From Nonomuraea typhae (GTDB lineage: Bacteria; Actinomycetota; Actinomycetes; Streptosporangiales; Streptosporangiaceae), in the NCBI RefSeq assembly GCF_009760925.1, contig NZ_VRLV01000011.1, positions 186,001 through 250,000 of the forward strand: DNA of 64,000 nt. Direction: 5' to 3'. Each line of letters starts with the position of its first letter. Position 1 is the first letter of the stretch. A model generated the notes under the pieces. That model saw nothing but the letters and a program-made list of their open reading frames with translations. It was not told where the DNA came from and searched no databases. A program made the translations under genes and the position numbers. This document shows positions 35,568 through 52,518 of this stretch, in pieces.

Positions 35568-38500
35568 TCACAGTTCCTTGTCGATGAGTGCGAAGATCTC
35601 CTCATCGGTGGCGGAGTCGATGTCGACTTCCTCGTCGCCGCCGCCGCTGGTACTGCTGCCTCCGAACCTGGTCAGGCCGCTTTGCAGCACGGCGACCAGC
35701 CGGCCGCGCAGGTCCTCGCCGTTGTCCTTGGCGGTGGTGAGCATGGAGCCGACCCGTTCGAGGACGCCACGCAGCAGGTCCTCGGGCGAAGGGGCGGCCG
35801 GGGCCAGGGTCTCGTGCAGGTACTTCGCCAGCGACGAGACCGTCGGGTGGTCGAAGACGAGCGTGGCGGGCAGCCGCAGGCCCGTCTCGGCGTTGAGCCG
35901 GTTCTGCAGCTCGACCGCGGTGAGCGAGTCGAAGCCGAGCTGGTTGAAGGCGCTGTCCACGTCGATGTGGTCGGCGCTGGCGTGGGCCAGCACCGCGGCC
36001 ACGTGCCCGCGGACGGTGGAGGTGAGCAGGCGGATGGCCTCCGACTCGGTGAGCGCGGCCAGCCGTTCCTTGAGCTTGCCCGCCCCCGTCTTGTCGGAGG
36101 CGGTACGGCGCGGCGTCCGCACCATCCCCCTGAACAGGGGCGGCAGGGTGCCGTCGTCGGCCCGTGCCCTGAGGCCGGCCTGGTCCCACCGGGCCGCCAC
36201 GACCACCGGGTCGGCGGCGGCCAGCGCGGTGTCGAACAATTCCAGGCCGTGCTCGACCGGGAGCGGGGCCACGCCGGCCCGGGCGAGCCGGGCGATGTCG
36301 AGCTCGGTGAGGTCGCCGCCCATGCCGCCGTCCCAGAGTCCCCAGGCGATGGAGACGGCCGGCAGGCCCTGCGCCCTGCGGTGTGCGGCCAGGGCGTCGA
36401 GGTAGGCGTTGGCGGCGGCGTAGTTGCCCTGGCCCGCGTTGCCCAGGATCCCGGCCAGGGAAGAGAACAAAACGAACGCCTTCAGATCCCGATTTTTCGT
36501 GAGGTTGTGGAGATGCCAGGCGGCGTCGAGTTTGGGGGCGAAGACCCGGTCGATGCGCTCGGGCGTCAGCCCGTCGATCGTGGCGTCGTCCAGGACGCCT
36601 GCCGTGTGGATGACGGCCGTCAGGTTGGCGGCGCCGTCCACAACTGTGGACAGCGATCCGCGATCCGACACGTCACACGCGACCACCCGGACCCGGGCGC
36701 CCTTCTCCCGGAGCCCGGCGGCCAGAACGTCGGCCCCGGGAGCCTCCGGCCCCCGCCTGGACACCAGGACGAGGTCCCGCACACCATGCTTGTCCACCAC
36801 GTGCCGGGCGATCAGGCTGCCCAGCCCGCCGGTGCCTCCGGTGACCAGCACGGTCCCGTTCATCCAGGTGGAGGCGTCCGGGTAGGGCGTGGAGGCGTTT
36901 CCGGAGGCGGACGCCGTGGCGGCTTCCGCGGCACGGCGGGCCAGACGGGGCACCAGGATCTTGCCGTCCGTGAACCGGACCTCGGGCTCCCCGGCCCCCA
37001 GCACCCGCTCCCAGTCCGAGAACCCCTCGGGAACGTCCGCCAGCACGAACCGCCCCGGCTGCTCCGTCTGCGCCGTCCGCACGAGACCGCGCACCACCCC
37101 GGCCGCCAGGCCGCGCGGCGCGAACACCACCCGGCGCTCGTCCGGCAGGGCGTCGGTCAGCACGCCGAGCACCTGGGCGGCCACCTCACGCGGCGTCCCC
37201 CGGGTGACCGGCACGACCGTGTAGTCCCCGGCGGGCTCCCCGGCAGAGGGCGCCTCCACCCAGTCGACCCCGTAGGGCACGGGCCCGGCCGAGCCGCCGG
37301 ACAGCGCGCCGGCGGCCACCGTGCGGATGCGGGCCGACTCCAGGGCGAACACCTGCTGCCCCGAGGCGTCGGCCGCCTCGATCGCGCAGCCGTCGGCGCC
37401 GTCGCGCGTGAGCCGTACCCGCAGCGAGGTCGCCCCGGGCGCGGTCAGCCGCACCCCGCGGAACTCGAACGGCAGGCGCAGCTCCGGCACGGGGTCGGCC
37501 ATCAGCAGGAGGTGGAACATCGCGTCGAACAGCGCCGGGTGGATCCAGTGCCCGGCCACGTCGAGTTCGCCGACCGAGACGTCGGCGAAGATCTCCTCGC
37601 CGGAGCGCCACAGGGCGCGCACGTTCTGGAACGCGGGCCCGTAGTCGTAGCCCATGTCGGCCAGCGGCTCGTAGGCCACCTCGACCGGTTCCGCCCCTTC
37701 TGGAGGCCAGGTCGCCGCCCAGGCGCAGGCCGAGGCGACGGGCGGCTCGGGTGAGAGGACCGCGCGGACGTGGCGGGTCCAGGAGGCGTCCGGGTCGGCC
37801 GCGGGGCGGGAGAGCACGCGGGCCTGCCGTACCCCTTCCTCCGACGGGGCCTCGACCACGATCTGGAGGTGCACGCCGCCGCGCTCGGCCAGGACCAGCG
37901 GCGCCTCGAAGACCATCTCCTCGATCTGGCCGCCGGCCTCGAGCAGCAGGTCGGCGAAGGCGGCGCCGGGCAGGACGGGAGCGCCGTTGACGGCGTGGTC
38001 GGCCAGCCAGGCGGTGGCGGCGGGCGAGAGGCGGCCGGTCAGGACGCTCACGCCGTCGTCGGCCACGTCGAGTCCGGCGGTCAGCAGCGGGTGGGAGACC
38101 TCGCGCAGGCCGGTGACGGCCAGGTCGGCCACGCGGACGGGCGGGTCGAGCCAGAAGCGCTCCCGCTCGAAAGCATAGGTGGGCAGGTCGATGGCGGTGC
38201 CGCCGCCGGTCAGCGCCGCCCAGTCGACGCGGGCGCCGAGGGTCCAGGCGCGGGCGAGGCAGGCGGTCAGCGCGTCGGTCTCCGAGCGGTCGCGGCGGCT
38301 CAGGGTGAGGACGGTGGGGTCCACGGCGGGCAGGCAGTCGTGGGTCATCCCGGCGAGCACGGCCTGCGGGCCGACCTCCAGGTAGGCGTCGGCGCCGAGC
38401 GAGTCCAGCCGCTCGATCATGGCCTGGAACTGCACGGCCCGCCGGATCTGCGCCAGCCAGTACTCCCGGTCGGCCCACGAGCCGCCGTTGAGGTTCGTCG

Positions 38501-40860
38501 CGAACTCCAGCGCCGGCCTGGCGAACTCCACGCTCTCCAGCACGGCGGAGAAGGCGGCGAGCATCGGCTCCATGAGCGGCGAGTGGAAGGCGTGGCTGAC
38601 CGGGAGCCTGCGGGTGCGGCGGCCGAGGTCCTTCCAGTGCTCGGCGACGGCCAGGCAGGCGTCCTCGGCGCCGGAGACGACCACGCTCTTCGGGCCGTTG
38701 ACGGCGGCCACGCCGACCAGGTGCTCCTGCCCGGCCAGCGAGGGGGCGACCTCCGCGGCCGTGGCCTCGATCGCGACCATCGCGCCCGGGGTGTCCAGGC
38801 TCTGCATGAGCCGGCCGCGGGCGGCGATCAGGCGGGCGGCGTCGGCCAGCGACCAGACTCCGGCGGCGTGCGCGGCGGCGAACTCGCCGACCGAGTGGCC
38901 GGCGACGACGGCCGGCCGTACGCCCAGGGACTCCAGCAGCCTGAAGGCGGCCACCTCGAACGCGAACAGCGCGGGCTGCGTGTAGGACGTCTCGTTGAGC
39001 AGCACGGCCTCCGGGGTGCCCGGCTCGGCCCACATCACCTCGCGCAACGGGCGAGGCAGGTGGCGGTCGAGTTCCGCGCAGACCTCGTCGAGGGCCTTGG
39101 CGAAGGCGGGCGAGGCGGCATGCAGCTCGCGGCCCATGCCGGCGCGCTGGCCGCCCTGGCCGGTGAAGAGGAAGGCCAGCCTGAGCTCGTCCTTGGCGAC
39201 GCCCTCGACCACCTCGGGCGGATTCTCGCCGCGCAGGTGGGCGCCGAGGCCCTTCAGCAGCGCGTCGCGATCGGCCCCGAGTACGGCGGTGCGGCAGGAG
39301 AAGGCGGCGCGGGTGCGGGCCAGGCTCCATGCCACGTCGGCGGCGTCGGCCAGCGGCTTGGCCAGGGCGAAGTCCCGGAGCCTGGCCGCCTGTCCGCGCA
39401 TCGCCTTGGCGTTCTGCGCGCTGATCGTCCAGACCAGCGGCGCCCCGGTGACGGCCCGCTCGGCGGCGGGGGCCTTGACCGCCTCCTGGGCGTACTCCTC
39501 CAGGATGGCGTGCGCGTTGGTGCCGCTGATGCCGAAGGCCGAGACCCCGGCCCGGCGCGGCCGTTTGTCCCGGCGGGTCCACTCGCGGGGCTCGGTCAGC
39601 AGGTTGACCTTGCCCACCGACCAGTCCACGTGCGGGGTGGGCTCGACCACGTGCAGCGTGGGCGGCATGACGCCGTGCCGTAAGGCCATCACCGCCTTGA
39701 TCACGCCGGCGACTCCGGCGGCGGCCTGGGCGTGGCCGATGTTCGACTTGACCGAGCCGAGCCACAACGCCTCCGCCCGATTCGCTCCATACGTTGACAA
39801 GATGGCCTGCGCCTCGATCGGATCGCCGAGCTTCGTGCCGGTCCCGTGCGCCTCCACCATGTCCACGTCCACCGTGGTCAGCCGGGCGTCCGCCAGCGCC
39901 TGCCCGATCACCCGCTCCTGGGCCGGGCCGCTGGGCGCGGTCATGCCGTTGCTCGCGCCGTCCTGGTTGATCGCGGTGCCCCGGATCACCGCCAGGATGC
40001 GCCGCCCGTTGCGTCGCGCGTCCGACAGCCGCTCCAGCAGCAGGATCCCCACGCCCTCGCCCCACGCCACGCCGTCCGCGGTGGAGGAGAACGACTTGCA
40101 CCGCCCGTCGGGCGACAGCCCGCGCTGCTTGGAGAACTCCACGAACGTGTCCGGCGGCACCAGCACCGTCACGCCGCCGGCCAGCGCCATCGCGCACTCC
40201 CCGTTGCGCAGCGCCCGCGCCGCCAAGTGGATCGCCACCAGCGACGAGGAGCAGGCCGTGTCCACGGAGACCGACGGCCCCTCCAGCCCGAACGTGTAGG
40301 AGACCCGCCCCGACAACACGCTCGACGTGCTGGAGGTCAGCAGCAGCCCCTCCACCGCCTGCGGGATCGCCCCGTGGCCGAACCTGGCCGCGTAGTCGGT
40401 GTACATGCACCCCGCGTAGACGCCCGTACGGCTGCCGCGCAGCGCCGCCGGGTCGATCCCGGCCCGCTCGAACACCTCCCAGGCCGCCTCCAGGAACATC
40501 CGCTGCTGCGGATCCGTGGCCAGCGCGTTGCGCGGGCTGACCCCGAAGAAGGCGGCGTCGAAGTCGGCCACGTCGTGCACGAACCCGCCGTGCCTGGTGT
40601 ACGACTTGCCCGGCGCCGCCGGGTCCGGGTCGTAGAGGTCCTCGTCCCAGCCCCGGTCCACGGGGAACTCGGTGATCGCGTCCACCCGCGACATGACCAG
40701 GTCCCACAGCTCCTCCGGCGAGCCCACCCCGCCCGGGTACCTGCAGGCCATGCCCACGATCGCTATCGGCTCATGGCTGCGCGCCTCCGCGTCGGCCAGG
40801 CGCTGCCGGGTCTCGGCGAGCTCGACCGTGGCCCGCTTAAGGTAATCGCGGAGCTTTTCC

Positions 40861-40871
<11 letters not shown>
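35568..40871 (-). CDS. PKS6: KS-AT-DH-KR-ACP module, malonyl type
   Basis: A 1767-residue module. Docking helix MATEEKLRDYLKRATVELAE; KS Cys207 (DTACSSS); AT Ser660 in GHSVGEF with HAFH at 760, a malonyl-type domain of a different subtype from the GYSLGEY ones; DH His959 in HAVNGAPVLP with DAMFH; KR TGGTGGLG near 1341 with LDD and Tyr1484; ACP Ser1649. Expected product: an unbranched trans double bond. The C-terminus ends in DEEIFALIDKEL for docking to PKS5. The gene contains an in-frame TTA leucine codon at residue 397 (39681-39683), a codon read by the bldA tRNA in streptomycetes. Its start lies 11 bases inside the PKS7 gene. Its KR and ACP DNA is nearly identical to that of PKS5. Confidence 0.94.
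36335..36600. repeat. KR-coding DNA nearly identical to PKS5 (copy in PKS6)
   Basis: Partner of the repeat at 31085-31350. Long runs are identical, for example the block encoding AAHRRAQGLPAVSIAWGLWD and the segment containing the A/T-rich CCCGATTTTTCGTGAGGT. Such tracts are the usual substrate of homologous recombination in modular PKS genes and can also mislead short-read assembly. Confidence 0.8.
39681..39683 (-). promoter_or_regulatory. TTA (bldA-type) leucine codon in PKS6
   Basis: Read on the minus strand, the codons ATG GCC TTA CGG CAC at this point are in frame with the PKS6 start (396 whole codons away). Reading through the rest of the window I found only one other in-frame TTA codon, in the partial gene at the right edge. 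In streptomycetes such codons place a gene under control of the late-appearing bldA leucyl-tRNA; whether that holds here is an inference. Confidence 0.6.
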
Positions 40872-49254
<8,383 letters not shown>

Positions 49255-49417
49255 CAGGACGCCACCTCAAGCCGGGTGTTGAATATTCGCGACTATTGGG
49301 CAAGTAATTAAGACCCTAATCGCGGACTTTGCCGGGGCCCATGGACCGGCGGTGGCACGTAGTTACCGCCGTTAGTGGCCGCCTGGGTCAGGTTGACGGT
49401 GCTGGCACATCTGGGCA
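49255..49417. promoter_or_regulatory. Divergent promoter region with candidate operator B
   Basis: These 163 bases separate the PKS7 operon (leftward) from the condensation gene (rightward) and must hold promoters for both. An A/T-rich island lies at about 49276-49320, in otherwise very GC-rich sequence. TAGTTACCGCC at 49360-49370 is the exact reverse complement of the 11 bases at 328-338 before the exporter, and is followed by GTTAGTGGCC at 49371-49380, which shares TAGTGGCC with site A. I see no clear -35/-10 pair. The ribosome site of PKS7 (GAGGTG on the minus strand) is at about 49264-49269. Confidence 0.5.
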
Positions 49418-50767
49418 ATGAATGGCAATATGCCCGTAGAAGCTCCCCTCAGTTTCGGCCAGCTGTTCAGCTGGCGCGATATCGAGCGGCATCCGCACGA
49501 CTGGGTCCACGAGGCGAACCTGCCCGCGATGTGGGATCTGCGCGGACTGACGCTCGACCGGGTGATGACGGCCCTGCGGACGCTGGCCGGCCGGCATGAG
49601 GCGCTGCGCACCACCTACCACGTGCGCGGTGGCACGCCGTACCAGAAGGTCCACGGGGCGGTCACGCTGCCGATCGAGCTGGTCGAGCGCGACGGCGGCG
49701 ACCAGCAGGAGGCGGAGCGCACGGCGGCCGAGCTGATCGGCCGCCCCTTCCCCATGTCCGGGGACCTGAACTGGCGCGGGCTGCTGGTGAGCGTGAAGGG
49801 CGAGCCGAAGTTCCTCGCGCTGTCGATCTCCCACCTGATCATGGACGCCTGGTCGGTGCGGCACCTGCGCGACCAGTTCCGCGCGCTCGTCGAGGACCCC
49901 GGCGCGACGGCCGACCCGGGGCCTGTCCCGAGCGCGCTGGCGCTGCGCCAGCGCGAGGACGCGTGGGCCGCCCGCCGCACCGGCGCGGAACGGCACTGGC
50001 GCGGGGTCCTGGCCGAAGGGCTCATGGACGAGCTGCCCACGCTGCCGTCGCGGGCCTACCGCAACCGCCTCGAGGCCACGCTGCACTCCCGGCGCGTCAA
50101 CGGCCTGTCGCACGTGGCCGCCAAGCGCCTCGGCGTGACCGCGCCCGCCGTGGTGATGGCGCTGGTCGCGGCCGGCGTGGCCAGGCACACCGGCGCCGAG
50201 CGGGTCACGATGAGCCTGATGGCCTCCAACCGGTTCTCCGCCGAGACCCAGCGGGCCGTCGGGACGCTCAACCAGCTCGTCCCCGTCGTCCTGCCGGTCG
50301 ACCAGGGCGCCACCCTCGCCGAGCACGTGCGCCGCATGCACTGGAACGCGGCCAGGGCCTACCGGCACGGCAGTTACGACCTCGACCGGATCACCGAGGT
50401 CGCCGCCGAGTACGGCCGGCCCGGCCACGGCTGCTGGTTCAACCACCTGCTGCGCTGCTGGTTCAACTACCTGCAGATCGACGACGTGGTCGCCGACCCC
50501 GCCGACGACAGCCCCGCCGAGCTCGTGTGGACGCCGCTGGCCCAGCAGTACGGCCAGGCGTTCCGGGTCCGGGTGCAGGTGTCGCGGGGCCGTACCTCCC
50601 TGCTGATGCTCTCCGATCCCGACGTCATCCCGGCCGAGGGCATGCTCGACATCCTGCGCGGCGTGGGCCGCGGCGTGCAGCTCGCCGCCACCGACCCGGA
50701 CGCCGGGCTCAAGGAGTTGTGGGGCGGCAAGGACCTCGACCCGTCGTTGTTTCCGCGCGAGCACTGA
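49418..50767 (+). CDS. Free-standing NRPS condensation-domain protein (C1)
   Basis: A 449-residue protein consisting of one condensation domain. Family motifs: LSFGQLFSW near the N-terminus (C1 motif), GRHEALRTTY (C2), and SHLIMDAW where most domains read HHxxxDG. The second, catalytic histidine and the aspartate are kept, but the first His and the final Gly are not. No carrier or adenylation domain is attached. Such single-domain proteins (VibH is the known example) make amide or ester bonds with substrates presented by separate carriers. It lies 18 bases before the adenylation gene. ATG 49418 is used; ATG 49430 is possible, and neither has a strong ribosome site. It could join the polyketide to the amino acid on the carrier at 52136. 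Confidence 0.88.
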   Translation: MNGNMPVEAPLSFGQLFSWRDIERHPHDWVHEANLPAMWDLRGLTLDRVMTALRTLAGRHEALRTTYHVRGGTPYQKVHGAVTLPIELVERDGGDQQEAERTAAELIGRPFPMSGDLNWRGLLVSVKGEPKFLALSISHLIMDAWSVRHLRDQFRALVEDPGATADPGPVPSALALRQREDAWAARRTGAERHWRGVLAEGLMDELPTLPSRAYRNRLEATLHSRRVNGLSHVAAKRLGVTAPAVVMALVAAGVARHTGAERVTMSLMASNRFSAETQRAVGTLNQLVPVVLPVDQGATLAEHVRRMHWNAARAYRHGSYDLDRITEVAAEYGRPGHGCWFNHLLRCWFNYLQIDDVVADPADDSPAELVWTPLAQQYGQAFRVRVQVSRGRTSLLMLSDPDVIPAEGMLDILRGVGRGVQLAATDPDAGLKELWGGKDLDPSLFPREH

Positions 50768-50785
50768 CCATCCCGGGAGAAAGCC

Positions 50786-52168
50786 GTGGCACGCACCCTT
50801 TACCAGTGGTTCGCCGGCAGCGCCGCCCGGCACGGGGACGCCGTCGCGCTGGAGGTGGCCGGTGAGCGGCTCACCTACGCCGAGCTGGACGAGCTGGCCG
50901 GGCGCATCGCCGCCGCCGTCCGCGACCCCGGGCCGCGCATCGGGCTGCGGGCCGACCGGACGGTCCTGGCCTACGCCTCCTACCTGGCGATCCAGCGGCT
51001 CGGGCGGACCGTGGTGCCGCTCAACCCGGGCGCGCCGCGGGCGCGCAACGACACGATCGCCGCGTCTGCGGGGCTGGGCGAGGTACTGGCCACCCCAATT
51101 CCCGAAATTTCCGGACAGGCGGAGGGTCCTCAGGATCCCGACAGCCTGGCCTACATCCTGTTCACCTCCGGCTCCACCGGCGTGCCCAAGGGCGTGCCGC
51201 TGCGCCACCGCAGCGTGGACGCCTACCTGTCCTACGTGATCCCCCGCTACGAGCTGGGCCCCGGCTGCCGCGTCTCGCAGACCTTCGACCTCACCTTCGA
51301 CCTGTCGGTCTTCGACATGTTCGCCACCTGGGGCAGCGGCGCCACGCTGGTCGTGCCGCTCAAGTACGACCTGCTCAAACCGGTCTCCTTCGTCACCAGG
51401 CACGAGCTGACCCACTGGTTCTCGGTGCCGTCGGTGGTGTCCGTGGCCGCGCGCACGCGCAGGCTGCCGGCCGGCTCGATGCCGTCGCTGCGCTGGAGCC
51501 TGTTCTGCGGGGAGCCGCTGACGTTGCAGCAGGCCGACGCCTGGCGGGCGGCCGCGCCCCTGAGCGTGCTGGAGAACCTGTACGGCCCGACCGAGCTGAC
51601 CATCTCCTGCACCCAGTACCGCCTGCCCGCGCGGCGGGCCGACTGGCCGGTGACCGCCAACGGAACGGTGCCCATCGGCGTGCCGTACCCGCACGTCGAG
51701 CACACGATCGCGGACGGCGAGCTGTGCCTGAAAGGGGTGCAGCGCTTCCCCGGCTACCTCGACCCGGCCGACGACGAGGGCCGCTTCACCGGCGAGTGGT
51801 ACCGCACGGGCGACCGGGTGGCCTGGGAGAACGGGCTGCTGGTGCACCACGGGCGGCTGGACCAGCAGGTCAAGATCTCGGGGCACCGCGTGGAACTCGG
51901 CGAGATCGAGGCGGCGTTGCGCGGGCAGCCGGGCGTGAGCGAGGCCGTCGTGCTCGCCCTGCCCGGCGTCTCCGGCGAGCTCGTGCTGGAGGCCGCCTGC
52001 ACCGGCGCGGACCTGGACCCCGGGGTCCTGCTCAAGGGGGTCGGCGAGACGCTGCCGCGGTACATGGTGCCGCGGGCGGTGACCGTCCTTTCCGAGCTGC
52101 CGCTCAACGGCAACGGGAAGGTCGACCGCCGCGCGCTACGCGATATGTACCTCCAGCGCCTGCCATAG
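50786..52168 (+). CDS. Free-standing amino acid adenylation enzyme
   Basis: A 460-residue AMP-forming ligase with only an adenylation domain. Motifs: ILFTSGSTGVPKG (from about residue 124), FDLSVFDMF, NLYGPTE (Tyr266), WYRTGDR near 339 and a late lysine in NGNGKVDRR. By hand alignment to GrsA, the pocket residues read D-L-F-S-L-C-L-I-S-K. This shares six positions with the published cysteine code DLYNLSLIWK and five with the serine code DVWHLSLIDK, so a small polar amino acid is plausible but unproven. GTG 50786 has GGGAGA several bases upstream. It probably loads the carrier protein encoded just beyond it on the other strand; the two genes overlap tail to tail by 33 bases. Confidence 0.88.
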   Translation: MARTLYQWFAGSAARHGDAVALEVAGERLTYAELDELAGRIAAAVRDPGPRIGLRADRTVLAYASYLAIQRLGRTVVPLNPGAPRARNDTIAASAGLGEVLATPIPEISGQAEGPQDPDSLAYILFTSGSTGVPKGVPLRHRSVDAYLSYVIPRYELGPGCRVSQTFDLTFDLSVFDMFATWGSGATLVVPLKYDLLKPVSFVTRHELTHWFSVPSVVSVAARTRRLPAGSMPSLRWSLFCGEPLTLQQADAWRAAAPLSVLENLYGPTELTISCTQYRLPARRADWPVTANGTVPIGVPYPHVEHTIADGELCLKGVQRFPGYLDPADDEGRFTGEWYRTGDRVAWENGLLVHHGRLDQQVKISGHRVELGEIEAALRGQPGVSEAVVLALPGVSGELVLEAACTGADLDPGVLLKGVGETLPRYMVPRAVTVLSELPLNGNGKVDRRALRDMYLQRLP

Positions 52169-52378
52169 CGAGCCGACCGTGGCGAAGGTGTCCTCGTCGA
52201 GGATGTCATCGGGCAGGGCCACCGCGTAGCCGTTCTCGATGTCGACGAGCAACTGCACCACGCCCATCGAGTCGAGGCCGAGCCCGGCCAGCTCGTCGCG
52301 TGCCGAGAAGTCCCCCGCGTCGGCGTACGGCAGGTGCGGACGCAGGATGCGCTGAAACTCGTGCGGTATTTCCAACAT
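52136..52378 (-). CDS. Discrete peptidyl carrier protein
   Basis: An 80-residue carrier protein with the phosphopantetheine serine in LGLDSMGVVQLL, followed by the usual helix and the acidic DDILDEDTFATVGSLW segment. It resembles small stand-alone carriers used with separate adenylation enzymes. ATG 52378 was chosen because GAGGTG lies five bases upstream; GTG 52390 would add four residues. It is transcribed against the adenylation gene and divergently from the second condensation gene, so it has its own promoter in the 140-base gap. It is the only active-looking aminoacyl carrier in the region, since the carrier domain of the second condensation protein has lost its serine. Confidence 0.9.
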   Translation of the reverse strand: MLEIPHEFQRILRPHLPYADAGDFSARDELAGLGLDSMGVVQLLVDIENGYAVALPDDILDEDTFATVGSLWQALEVHIA

Positions 52379-52518
52379 ATGCCACCTCACGCTTAAATCT
52401 GCCTACCACTAAGCGTCCCCTATTTTTCACGCGGACCGCTAGTGACAGCTTTTCGCTAGCCCCTAGCGGACACCGGCAAACCGTTGTCCATACCCCGGGA
52501 ACAACTAATTCTGGAAGG
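52379..52518. promoter_or_regulatory. Divergent promoter region with a cluster of candidate operator sites C
   Basis: These 140 bases separate the carrier protein gene and the second condensation gene. Several copies of a TAGTG/TAGCG-type element occur close together: CCACTAA at 52406-52412 (minus-strand TTAGTGG), CCGCTAGTGA at 52436-52445, and the inverted repeat CGCTAG-CCC-CTAGCG at 52454-52468. Related TAGTGGCC elements occur at sites A and B. No convincing promoter hexamers were seen, although an A/T run (TATTTTTC) is at 52421-52428. Confidence 0.5.
52454..52468. repeat. Inverted repeat CGCTAG-CCC-CTAGCG
   Basis: A perfect 6-base inverted repeat around a 3-base centre, 50 bases before the start of the second condensation gene. 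Its half-sites match the core of the neighbouring CCGCTAGTGA element. The size and symmetry suit a dimeric helix-turn-helix regulator; the LuxR-type protein encoded at 56212-57210 is the obvious candidate by location. Confidence 0.55.

Noticed and set aside
49418..50767. Heterocyclisation (Cy) instead of condensation for the C1 protein, given the cysteine-like adenylation code.
   Set aside because: Cy domains read DxxxxD in the active site; here it is SHLIMD, with the catalytic histidine of ordinary condensation domains.
52136..52168. Possible misassembly where the adenylation and carrier genes overlap tail to tail.
   Set aside because: Both frames end with natural stops and complete domains; short convergent overlaps also occur at 11773-11810.
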